From the NCBI GenBank assembly GCA_049301135.1, contig JBAQKP010000254.1, positions 1 to 9,724 on the forward strand: a stretch of DNA of 9,724 bases. Reading direction: 5' to 3'. Shown piece after piece: positions 1-5,747 of this stretch. The notes under the pieces were generated by a model. That model saw only the letters and a program-made list of their open reading frames with translations, ran no database searches and had not been told where the DNA came from. Position 1 is the first letter of the stretch. The number at the start of each line of letters is the position of its first letter. Source of the DNA: JAYXXU01 sp049301135 (lineage in GTDB: Bacteria > Pseudomonadota > Gammaproteobacteria > Pseudomonadales > Moraxellaceae). A program made the translations under genes and the position numbers.

Positions 1-1120
1 TGGTGACACTGTAGCAATATTGATAAGGCTTGCTTGTCAGCCGCTCGTCCATCCGTGGAAATTCTTGCGAGTTACCAGAAATCACTTTGCGGAAAATCTT
101 ATTTTGGCGGGCGCATAACGTCCAACGCTCTAAGCGCACCCGTGACAGGTCGGTTTCTGGCCCGCGAGTTGAGCGATGGAACATATGGTCATGCACCACC
201 AAATCAATCACCGTGTCGCCGTTGGGCAAATCAAACGCATTACAGGTATGAAAACTAAAACAAGCATCCACATCAAACCAGCGAATATCCTGCGGCTGAC
301 CTTCACGCGGCATCAGGCCAACCCGTGCTGCGTGTTTACGATTCCACGCATAGGGAAATGCTGCACCTTGGACGGCTGATTTTAATGAGAAAGTGACTGG
401 CAAATCGAAAATCACCACACTGCTTTGGGTTAGTGCACAATCATGAATCATCGGGCCGTGCTGAACCGGAATGCGAATATTGCGCCGTACTTCCCCTGCC
501 GGATCAATCACCAGATAGCGCAGCGTGTTGTGCGCTAGTGCATCATAGCAAACCGCAAACAGCTCCCCCGTATCCGGATCACGGTGCGGATGCGCGGTAT
601 AGCCCAGCTCGACCGGACTATGAAACAAACCATGCTTGACTGAATTGAGCTGATCATCGAGTGCCACAGGGTAGGGGCCAGCCTCCACCAACGCCCAAAG
701 CTGGCCAGCATGTTGTACCAGATTGGTGTTGACCACCTCGATGACGCCACGCCGCTTACCCGCCACCTTGGGTCGGCCTAAGCGCTGTTGCACGCTATCC
801 ACCCCAATATAACGGTTGCGATACCAGATCGCTTTGCCCGCATCCAGCCGCAGGCCATGCACCATACCGTCGCCGAGAAACCAGTGATAGGCCTGTGGAT
901 TGCTGACCTGCATTGGATTAGGCCCCATACGCGTCAGTAGCCCACTGAGCCCGACCGGAATCTCACCTTCCACTTCAAAAGTCGTGACCTCGACCTCTTG
1001 TGTGACTGGCGCAAAGACACCCTGTAAAAACGTATTTTCTGCGCCGTAGCGTTTGCGATGTTGTAAGCGACTGAGTAATTTTACTGCGCCTTTTTCGAAT
1101 AAACGTGTCGTGCTGCTCAT
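1..1120 (-). CDS. Carotenoid oxygenase family protein (RPE65/lignostilbene dioxygenase type), C-terminus cut by window edge
   Basis: A reading frame of 373 codons runs open from ATG at 1120 to the left edge. GGAG sits 6 nt before the ATG. The family consists of soluble, non-haem Fe(II) dioxygenases that cleave C=C bonds of carotenoids, apocarotenoids or stilbenes. The iron is held by four histidines on a seven-bladed propeller. Three are visible in their family contexts: H177 (TAHPHRDPDTGE), H226 (MIHDC) and H291 (FHTCNAF). Family-typical second-shell glutamates appear at E147 (LWALVEAG) and E353 (EFPRMDER). The FPYAW...VGLMPREG stretch near 255-274 is also characteristic. Family members are usually about 450-500 residues, so roughly 100 residues with the fourth histidine lie outside the window. 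The gene follows the PadR regulator on the same strand after 159 nt that hold a probable promoter and operator. The substrate cannot be told. The fold assignment is firm. Confidence 0.93.
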   Translation of the reverse strand, partial: MSSTTRLFEKGAVKLLSRLQHRKRYGAENTFLQGVFAPVTQEVEVTTFEVEGEIPVGLSGLLTRMGPNPMQVSNPQAYHWFLGDGMVHGLRLDAGKAIWYRNRYIGVDSVQQRLGRPKVAGKRRGVIEVVNTNLVQHAGQLWALVEAGPYPVALDDQLNSVKHGLFHSPVELGYTAHPHRDPDTGELFAVCYDALAHNTLRYLVIDPAGEVRRNIRIPVQHGPMIHDCALTQSSVVIFDLPVTFSLKSAVQGAAFPYAWNRKHAARVGLMPREGQPQDIRWFDVDACFSFHTCNAFDLPNGDTVIDLVVHDHMFHRSTRGPETDLSRVRLERWTLCARQNKIFRKVISGNSQEFPRMDERLTSKPYQYCYSVT

Positions 1121-1187
1121 GAGATACTCCATATTGACGGGGATATCACATCGCAGACTACACACCGGTGATCTTCATAGACCATCA

Positions 1188-1226
1188 GCCTCAGCATGCG
1201 ATGAGGCCACCACAGACCGTTGTGGC
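1188..1226 (-). other. Two small hairpins in the presumed oxygenase leader
   Basis: GCCTCA (1188-1193) pairs with TGAGGC (1202-1207) around an 8-nt loop. CCACA (1210-1214) pairs with TGTGG (1221-1225) around a 6-nt loop; an alternative pairing GCCAC/GTGGC is possible. If transcription starts near 1228, both would form at the 5' end of the leader RNA. I recognise no riboswitch class, and such short stems can arise by chance. Confidence 0.25.
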
Positions 1227-1234
1227 GATGTTCG

Positions 1235-1263
1235 ACTATAGCCAGACGCTGTCTATTATGCAA
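1235..1263 (-). promoter_or_regulatory. Candidate promoter of the carotenoid oxygenase gene
   Basis: Read on the minus strand, TTGCAT (1263-1258) and TATAGT (1240-1235) are separated by 17 nt. The -10 matches the sigma-70 consensus at 5 of 6 positions. The -35 matches at only 3 of 6, which is common for regulated promoters. Transcription would begin near 1228, leaving a leader of about 108 nt. The -35 box lies inside the perfect inverted repeat at 1254-1277, so a bound repressor would block it. This is inference from spacing and consensus only. Confidence 0.4.
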
Positions 1264-1277
1264 ATAATTGCATAATA
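1254..1277. promoter_or_regulatory. Perfect 10-bp inverted repeat, candidate operator for the PadR-family regulator
   Basis: Arms TATTATGCAA (1254-1263) and TTGCATAATA (1268-1277) are exact reverse complements around the 4-nt spacer ATAA. The element starts 2 nt after the padR stop codon. It lies 134 nt before the oxygenase ATG and overlaps the candidate -35 box. PadR proteins bind as dimers to AT-rich palindromes, so this is a likely operator. A weak terminator is the alternative, but the arms are AT-rich and no uridine tract follows. Confidence 0.55.
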
Positions 1278-1279
1278 AA

Positions 1280-1852
1280 TTATTCGATAGGATCGCTGCT
1301 GGCTGTGCGTGGGTCAGGCATGCGTGCCAGATCCTGCAAGCACTGCTGCGCCCAATACAGCCATGACTGCTCCAGATGGATTCCCCATTTTAACGTTTGA
1401 ATCGGGTAGGTGTAACGCTGCTGCTGTTCGGGCGATAGGTTGGCATATTGATTTAAAATCACCTGATAGCCTTGCAAGCACTCTTGGTGTCGTTGTTCTA
1501 GCCCTTGCAACTCGGCCATCAAATCCGCTTTGGCAATCCGATGTCCAGCAAATAATTTAACCAAAAAACCATCTTTAATTTTCGGCAATTGTGCCGGTTT
1601 CTGTAATAGCGTATCCAGCATGTGCTGTCCCGCCGTGTTCAGTGTATAGATTTTTTTATCTGGCTTATCGTGCTGTAGGATAGTTTGGCAATCGAGCAGA
1701 CCTTCGGCATACAGCGCATGCAGCTCTTTATACAGTTGTTGATGGGTAGTTTGCCAAAAACAACCAATCGACGTCTGAAAGCGCTGCAACAGACCATAGC
1801 CTGAGGCTGGTTGCACATCTAATAACGCCAACACTGCAAGCCGCAACGACAT
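1280..1852 (-). CDS. PadR-family transcriptional regulator
   Basis: This 190-residue protein has the PadR layout. An N-terminal winged helix-turn-helix spans about residues 1-80: a first helix with LAVLALLDVQPASGYGL, a recognition region around TTHQQLYKELHALYAEGLL, and a wing with KPDKKIYTLNTAGQ. A helical C-terminal dimerisation domain of the Vir/PadR_C kind spans about 90-175, ending in LEQSWLYWAQQCL. Family members are usually repressors released by phenolic acids, drugs or other small hydrophobic ligands. AGGAAG precedes the ATG at 1852. The oxygenase gene lies directly downstream on the same strand, with a perfect palindrome between them, so regulation of that gene, possibly by an aromatic or apocarotenoid compound, is the natural inference. 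Family call is firm; ligand and target are not shown. Confidence 0.9.
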   Translation of the reverse strand: MSLRLAVLALLDVQPASGYGLLQRFQTSIGCFWQTTHQQLYKELHALYAEGLLDCQTILQHDKPDKKIYTLNTAGQHMLDTLLQKPAQLPKIKDGFLVKLFAGHRIAKADLMAELQGLEQRHQECLQGYQVILNQYANLSPEQQQRYTYPIQTLKWGIHLEQSWLYWAQQCLQDLARMPDPRTASSDPIE

Positions 1853-1889
1853 GTATCTTCCTGCCCAAATCTCAGTTTAACAGCAGGCC

Positions 1890-1895
1890 AGTATA
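1890..1895 (-). promoter_or_regulatory. Possible -10 element of padR
   Basis: TATACT on the minus strand matches the sigma-70 -10 consensus at 5 of 6 positions and sits about 38 nt before the padR ATG. No convincing -35 hexamer was found at 16-18 nt, so the call is weak. Confidence 0.2.
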
Positions 1896-1935
1896 CAGAA
1901 GTTCGCAGGGCAATTGATCCGGCCACTTAACTCAA

Positions 1936-1959
1936 GCCGCATGGCCGAAACCGTGCGGC
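1936..1959 (-). terminator. GC-rich hairpin in the hxlR-padR gap
   Basis: GCCGCA (1936-1941) pairs with TGCGGC (1954-1959). The stem extends inward by T-G, G-C and G-C pairs to a 6-nt loop (1945-1950), giving about nine base pairs. It lies 62 nt beyond the stop of the HxlR gene and about 84 nt before padR. No T-run follows on either strand, so it is not a classic intrinsic terminator. It could act with Rho or protect a 3' end. The rest of the 1853-2021 gap holds nothing else I can name. Confidence 0.35.
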
Positions 1960-2021
1960 CAGCGCTCAAGCCCACCACAGTGTTGACACGGCGCTAGATG
2001 CATCGGCTCACGACTGAGTGA

Positions 2022-2537
2022 CTAAGCTTCCTTGAGATCTAAGGGCGTAGGGCTGGATGCTTTGGAATTTGCTTGTAAGACACTCGCTTGAAAACCCACG
2101 CCAAGCGTCGGCATCACGTTGCGCGCGGTCACTTCTTCATGACATTCGGAACACACCAAGACGGGCGTAAATTTTTTACCGCAGGACTGGTGGATATAAT
2201 CTAGCGGTGCACCAAGACCTTGATCCATCCATTTATCACCCCACCTGACCAGTGTCAGTAGCACCGGATAAAGATCACGGCCTTTGTCGGTCAGTCGGTA
2301 TTCAAAGCGTTGCTGGCGATCTTGGTAGGCAACTTTTTTAAGCACATCTTCTTCGACCAGACGTTTTAAGCGGTCAGACAGCAAATGACGCGTCACACCG
2401 AGACTGGCCTGAAAATCATCAAAGCGTCGAATGCCCATAAAGGCACTACGCAGAATCAGCATCGTCCAGCGATCACCCACCACAGACAGTGCCCGCGCCA
2501 CAGAGCAAGGTTGTTCACCTACTTCTTGCCATTTCAT
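2022..2537 (-). CDS. HxlR-family transcriptional regulator with C-terminal cysteine motif
   Basis: This 171-residue protein has the HxlR winged-helix fold. PCSVARALSVVGDRWTMLILR (residues 10-30) is the family signature. RRFDDFQASLGVTRHLLSDRLKRLVEE is the recognition segment and FEYRLTDKGRDLYPVLLTLVRWGDKW the wing and dimer helix. The frame can be opened 12 codons further up (2573), but ATG 2537 is chosen because GTGAGGTG lies 3 nt before it and the protein then starts like relatives. Cysteines at 11 and at 119, 129 and 132 (SCGKKFTPVLVCSEC) are typical of a subgroup and could bind metal or sense thiol state. HxlR regulators commonly respond to quinones, aldehydes or oxidants and control divergent genes. 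Here the divergent gene is the start of the fdxA-SDR operon, which is therefore its likely target. Confidence 0.9.
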   Translation of the reverse strand: MKWQEVGEQPCSVARALSVVGDRWTMLILRSAFMGIRRFDDFQASLGVTRHLLSDRLKRLVEEDVLKKVAYQDRQQRFEYRLTDKGRDLYPVLLTLVRWGDKWMDQGLGAPLDYIHQSCGKKFTPVLVCSECHEEVTARNVMPTLGVGFQASVLQANSKASSPTPLDLKEA

Positions 2538-2561
2538 AGCCACCTCACGATTTACTGTTCG

Positions 2562-2567
2562 ATTGTA
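2562..2567 (-). promoter_or_regulatory. Candidate -10 element of the HxlR gene
   Basis: TACAAT on the minus strand (5 of 6 to consensus) lies 24 nt before the ATG at 2537. The -35 position holds AAAACA at a 17-nt spacing, which is poor. The site is in the right place for a promoter diverging from that of the fdxA operon. Confidence 0.35.
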
Positions 2568-2593
2568 CACCAAATAAAGCGGAATGTTTTTAG

Positions 2594-2622
2594 TTGACAG
2601 GTTCTTTTTTAGAACTTAATGT
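2594..2622 (+). promoter_or_regulatory. Candidate promoter of the fdxA-moaA-fpr operon
   Basis: A full consensus -35 box TTGACA (2594-2599) is followed after exactly 17 nt by TAATGT (2617-2622), which is a 3-of-6 match to the -10 consensus. Transcription would start near 2629, leaving a short leader before the AGGAG ribosome-binding site (2641-2645). A small inverted repeat fills the spacer between the two boxes. It is the only good promoter-like sequence seen before the eight-gene plus-strand run. Confidence 0.5.
2601..2615. promoter_or_regulatory. Inverted repeat between -35 and -10, candidate operator
   Basis: GTTCT (2601-2605) and AGAAC (2611-2615) are exact reverse complements around five thymines. 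Its place inside the promoter spacer, facing the divergent HxlR gene, suggests an operator that occludes RNA polymerase. The arms are short, so chance cannot be excluded. Confidence 0.4.
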
Positions 2623-2651
2623 AGCTCACATCGCACACTGAGGAGTAACCC

Positions 2652-2979
2652 ATGACTTTTGTCGTCCTTGAAGACTGTATTCGTTGTAAACACACTGACT
2701 GTGTCGAGGTTTGTCCGGTCGATTGTTTTTATGAAGGCCCCAATTTTCTGGTGATCAATCCCGATGAGTGCATTGTGTGAGCCAGAATGCCCGATTGATG
2801 CCATCCGTGCAGAAGATGAAGTGCCCGCCGATCAGATCGCGTTTGTGGCACTCAACGCCGAGCTGTCACAGCATCCCAACTGGACGCGTATCACCAAAAA
2901 ACAAGACGCTCTGCCCGAGCATGCGCAATGGCATGGCGTGAAGGGCAAGCTGGCTGAGTTGGATCGGCACGGAGCTTAA
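2652..2979 (+). pseudogene. fdxA: Seven-iron ferredoxin (FdxA / Azotobacter FdI type), frameshifted by an 11-nt deletion
   Basis: Two frames together encode a ferredoxin that carries one [3Fe-4S] and one [4Fe-4S] cluster and shuttles electrons in the cytoplasm. Frame 1 starts at ATG 2652 behind AGGAG. It runs DCIRCKHTDCVEVCPVDCFY and on to INPDEC, then hits TGA at 2778-2780 after 42 residues. The second frame resumes at CEPECPIDAIRAEDEVP and continues to the stop at 2977-2979, with the family's typical tail (NAELSQ...WHGVKGKLAELDRHGA). Relatives read DECIDCALCEPECP here. The four residues DCAL (12 nt) are replaced by one base, so exactly 11 nt are missing. The loss removes one cluster cysteine and the CxxCxxC spacing, so even a ribosomal frameshift would not restore a normal protein. 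Repaired length would be 112 residues, normal for the family. It could also be a sequencing or assembly error. Confidence 0.88.
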
Positions 2980-3983
2980 TGCTGATGACCTCAATGACTC
3001 GCTTGCAAGATACGTTCGGTCGGCAAATCCGCTATGTACGGCTGTCGGTCACGGATCGTTGCGATTTTCGCTGCGTGTACTGTATGGCGGAAGACATGCA
3101 GTTTTTACCGCGCAGTGAGGTGCTGTCGATTGAGGAATTAGAACAATTGGCAACGGCTTTTGTCTCACTTGGGGTGGATAAAATTCGCCTGACCGGCGGA
3201 GAGCCGCTGATTCGGGCAGGGATTGTGGACTTGGTGCGCCGTCTCAAGCGGTTGGATGGTTTACAGCAGTTGGTACTGACCACCAACGGGTCACGCCTGA
3301 AACAACTGGCTCAACCGCTGAAAGATGCTGGTCTGGATCGGATTAATATCAGCCTAGACACGCTGCATCCTGAGCGGTTTCGGCAGATGACCCGAACCGG
3401 ACGTCTACAAGATGTACTCGATGGGATTGCGGCGGTACAAGATGCGGGTTTTGTTGGCACCAAGCTGAACTGTGTGTTGCTAAACGGCTACAACCAAGAT
3501 GATGCGCTTGAACTCCTTGCATTTGCACGGCAACAGCAACTCGATCTGACCTTTATTGAAGAGATGCCATTGGGTCAGATTGACGCACATCAACGGGCGG
3601 CCAGTCAGATCAGCAGTGATCAGGTGCTCGCGATGTTACGGCAGCAGGTTCAGATCAGTCCTGTCGATGAGCAAAGCAGTGGGCCTGCTCGATATTTTCG
3701 GATGCCAGACAGTCCGATCCGCGTCGGGCTGATTTCACCGAATAGTCATAACTTCTGTGGGGATTGTAATCGGGTGCGTGTGACCGCAACAGGGCGTTTA
3801 TTGCTGTGCTTGGGGCATGAGATCGGCGTGGATTTATTGCCGACCTTACGCACCCAGCCGCAGGATGCGCAGGCATTACAACAGCAGATTCAACAGGCCA
3901 TGGCGCTCAAACCTGAGCGGCATTTTTTTAATCCTGATGAGCCACCGCAGCTTGTTCGTTTTATGAACATGACGGGTGGTTAA
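2979..3983 (+). CDS. moaA: GTP 3',8-cyclase MoaA (molybdenum cofactor biosynthesis, radical SAM)
   Basis: MoaA converts GTP to 3',8-cyclo-7,8-dihydro-GTP, the first step of molybdopterin synthesis, in the cytoplasm. The 334-residue protein has the full family layout. The radical-SAM cluster motif CDFRCVYC gives ligands C28, C32 and C35. The SAM-binding GGEP is at 73-76, and TTNG is at 101-104. The second, substrate-binding cluster has C260, C263 and C277 (NFCGDCNRVRVTATGRLLLC). The chain ends in the conserved Gly-Gly tail (MTGG). Its first ATG overlaps the fdxA stop (TAATG) with GGAG 4 nt before; in-frame ATGs at 2985 and 2994 are alternative starts. Translation may be coupled to fdxA, which now stops early. 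No other moa, moe or mob gene is in the window. Fpr and ferredoxin next door fit its need for a reductant. Confidence 0.92.
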   Translation: MLMTSMTRLQDTFGRQIRYVRLSVTDRCDFRCVYCMAEDMQFLPRSEVLSIEELEQLATAFVSLGVDKIRLTGGEPLIRAGIVDLVRRLKRLDGLQQLVLTTNGSRLKQLAQPLKDAGLDRINISLDTLHPERFRQMTRTGRLQDVLDGIAAVQDAGFVGTKLNCVLLNGYNQDDALELLAFARQQQLDLTFIEEMPLGQIDAHQRAASQISSDQVLAMLRQQVQISPVDEQSSGPARYFRMPDSPIRVGLISPNSHNFCGDCNRVRVTATGRLLLCLGHEIGVDLLPTLRTQPQDAQALQQQIQQAMALKPERHFFNPDEPPQLVRFMNMTGG

Positions 3984-4010
3984 ACAGCAGCATCTTTTGG
4001 GGAGCGTTAA

Positions 4011-4784
4011 ATGTCAGCATTTGCCCATGAAACGGTATTGAGCGTGCATCATTGGAATGACACGTTATTTAGTTTTACCACCACTCGTAGCCCAGCCTTG
4101 CGTTTTAAAACAGGCCAATTTGTCATGATCGGCTTGGAGGTGGATGGCAAGCCGTTGATGCGTGCGTACTCAGTGGTCAGCGCCCCGTATGAAGATCATC
4201 TGGAATTTTATAGCATCAAAGTGCCTGATGGCCCACTGACCTCAAGGCTGCAACATCTGCAAGTGGGCGACACGCTGTTGGTCAGCCGTAAACCGACCGG
4301 CTCGTTGATCATCGACAACCTAAAAGCAGGCAAAAACCTGTATCTGCTCTCGACAGGCACGGGACTTGCGCCATTTATGAGCGTGGTGCGTGATCCTGAG
4401 TTTTATCAGGCGTTTGAGAAAGTCATTTTGACCCATGGCGTGCGGATCAACAGTGAGCTTGGCTATCACGACTTAATCACCAAAGAGTTGCCCAATCATG
4501 AGTTCTTTGGTGATTTGGTCAAAGATCAATTGATTTATTTCCCCACCGTGACCCGTGAGGCGTTTAAGCAGCAGGGGCGCTTGACCGACCTGATTGCGAC
4601 TGGTGAACTGTTTGAACAGATTGGTTTGCCCAATTTAAATCCCGAAACCGATCGGGTGATGATCTGTGGTAGCCCGAATATGCTAAAAGATCTGGTCGAG
4701 ATTTTAGAAGCACGCGGTTTCGTTGAAGGAACAAGTCATGCACCCGGTGATTATGTGATTGAGCGGGCTTTTGTCGAAAAATAG
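4011..4784 (+). CDS. fpr: Ferredoxin--NADP(+) reductase
   Basis: This 257-residue flavoenzyme moves electrons between NADPH and ferredoxin or flavodoxin. The FAD-binding barrel has RAYS at 51-54 followed by the flavin-contacting VVSAP. The nucleotide-binding domain has GTGLAPFMS (116-124) and CGSPNM (219-224). The chain ends in ERAFVEK, the C-terminal extension that covers the flavin in the bacterial subclass including Azotobacter vinelandii FPR. That enzyme is known to bind ferredoxin I, the same type as the broken fdxA gene two positions upstream. GGGGAG lies 6 nt before the ATG. The gene follows moaA after 27 nt and precedes the NTF2-like gene after 17 nt, consistent with one operon. Possible jobs are supply of electrons to MoaA or to other Fe-S enzymes, and oxidative stress defence. 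The sequence does not decide between these. Confidence 0.94.
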   Translation: MSAFAHETVLSVHHWNDTLFSFTTTRSPALRFKTGQFVMIGLEVDGKPLMRAYSVVSAPYEDHLEFYSIKVPDGPLTSRLQHLQVGDTLLVSRKPTGSLIIDNLKAGKNLYLLSTGTGLAPFMSVVRDPEFYQAFEKVILTHGVRINSELGYHDLITKELPNHEFFGDLVKDQLIYFPTVTREAFKQQGRLTDLIATGELFEQIGLPNLNPETDRVMICGSPNMLKDLVEILEARGFVEGTSHAPGDYVIERAFVEK

Positions 4785-4801
4785 TTTAAAGAGGTGAAGT
4801 G

Positions 4802-5194
4802 ATGTCAAACGTGATTCAACAGTGGCATCACATGCTACAGCAGCGCGATTTTTCGGTTTTAAATCAACTGCTGGCCGATGATGTGGTGTTTTGGTCGCCG
4901 GTGGTGCATCGTCCGCAACAGGGCAAATTCATGACCATGATGTATCTGAACGCTGCCTATCAGGTGTTATTCAATACATCGTTCCGCTATGTGCGCGAGG
5001 TGGTTGGCGCACATGATGCGGTGTTGGAATTTGAAGTCGAGATTGATGGCCTGCTGATTAATGGCGTAGACATGATTCGCTGGAATGATGCAGGACAGAT
5101 CATCGATTTTAAAGTCATGGTACGACCACTCAAGGCTATGAATCTACTGCATCAAAAAATGGCCGAGATGCTGAGCAAATCGTCTTCAACCTAG
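4802..5194 (+). CDS. NTF2/SnoaL-like small protein
   Basis: This 130-residue protein shows the cone-like alpha+beta NTF2/SnoaL pattern. A helical start (IQQWHHMLQQRDFSVLNQLLADDVVFWSPV) is the usual opening. Alternating strands follow (FRYVREVVGAHDAVLEFEVEIDGLLINGVDMIRWNDAGQIIDFKVMVRP), with the typical V-DMI-W--G-I--F strand pair. No signal peptide or membrane segment is seen. GTG at 4799 could start the frame, but ATG 4802 is preferred because GAGG at 4791-4794 then has a 7-nt spacing. Members bind or isomerise small hydrophobic molecules, or have no activity. No catalytic Asp/His pair can be assigned with confidence. It sits between fpr and the SRPBCC gene with short gaps, so it is probably a partner of the downstream small enzymes. 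Function unknown. Confidence 0.82.
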   Translation: MSNVIQQWHHMLQQRDFSVLNQLLADDVVFWSPVVHRPQQGKFMTMMYLNAAYQVLFNTSFRYVREVVGAHDAVLEFEVEIDGLLINGVDMIRWNDAGQIIDFKVMVRPLKAMNLLHQKMAEMLSKSSST

Positions 5195-5217
5195 CTGAAT
5201 ACCGTGAGGAATGCACC

Positions 5218-5712
5218 ATGTTAAAGTTTTCACTCGTGCCAGTCGATGCGTCGTTTTTTGAGACAGCGGCGTTTCGTTGGACGTATCAGATTGATGTAGC
5301 GGCCAGTCCCGATGAGGTGTGGGCGGGGCTGGTTGCGTATCGGCCACTGGCATGGTGCAAAATGCTGAATGGTCATTATACCAGTCCAGAACCGTATGGC
5401 GTCGGCACCACCCGCAGTGTGAAAGCCATGGGGCTTGCGCAGCTTGATGAAGAATTTTTTCGCTGGAGCGATACAGATCGGCAGCATTCGTTTCATGTAC
5501 TGAAATCGAATCTGCCTATTTTGGAATCATTCGCTGAGGATTACCACGTCACCGCAATCAATGGCGGCGCACGTTTGACATGGCGCTTTGCCATACAGCC
5601 CAAGCGTGGCTTCCATCGTTTAATGCAGCTCAGTCGCCCTGCCAATGAATACTTATTCTCGACGTTTGTGCGAGATACACAGCGTCGGTTTGGCAAGCTC
5701 AAATCCGTGTAA
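5218..5712 (+). CDS. SRPBCC-family (START/Bet v1-like) ligand-binding protein
   Basis: This 164-residue protein fits the helix-grip SRPBCC fold. FRWTYQIDVAASPDEVWAGLV is the standard first strand and helix. PYGVGTTRSVKAMG and EEFFRWSDTDRQHSFHVL form the curved sheet. GARLTWRFAIQPKRGFHRLM leads into the C-terminal helix, which closes the hydrophobic cavity. The cavity in this superfamily holds lipids, polyketides or aromatic compounds. Some members are cyclases and others only carriers. No signal peptide is seen. GAGG lies about 8 nt before the ATG. It is 23 nt after the NTF2-like gene and 35 nt before the GST-like gene. Two cavity proteins in a row beside redox enzymes suggest handling of a small hydrophobic substrate, but none can be named. 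Confidence 0.8.
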   Translation: MLKFSLVPVDASFFETAAFRWTYQIDVAASPDEVWAGLVAYRPLAWCKMLNGHYTSPEPYGVGTTRSVKAMGLAQLDEEFFRWSDTDRQHSFHVLKSNLPILESFAEDYHVTAINGGARLTWRFAIQPKRGFHRLMQLSRPANEYLFSTFVRDTQRRFGKLKSV

Positions 5713-5747
5713 TCACCACTTGTTGTATTGTATGAAGGAGGTCGTGT

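Noticed and set aside
535..750. Minus-strand 71-residue frame inside the first kilobase.
   Set aside because: It lies inside the carotenoid oxygenase coding sequence in another frame and has no family features. The oxygenase frame is open across the whole stretch.
1254..1277. The palindrome as an intrinsic terminator of padR.
   Set aside because: The arms are AT-rich with no GC clamp and no T-tract follows on the minus strand. The location over a -35 box fits an operator better.
1309..1560. Plus-strand 83-residue frame opposite padR.
   Set aside because: It is a shadow on the opposite strand of a clear PadR regulator, with low-complexity composition and no ribosome-binding site.
2770..2785. 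Programmed +1 ribosomal frameshift restoring FdxA.
   Set aside because: A +1 shift at this point would rejoin the frames but give DECICEPEC, which still lacks a ligand cysteine and the CxxCxxC spacing. No slippery codon or stimulatory structure is evident. A deletion explains the data better.
2764..2979. A separate 71-residue gene starting at ATG 2764.
   Set aside because: The ATG is an accidental overlap of GATGAG in fdxA. From the fifth residue on, the protein is the C-terminal half of the ferredoxin, so this is the downstream part of the frameshifted gene.
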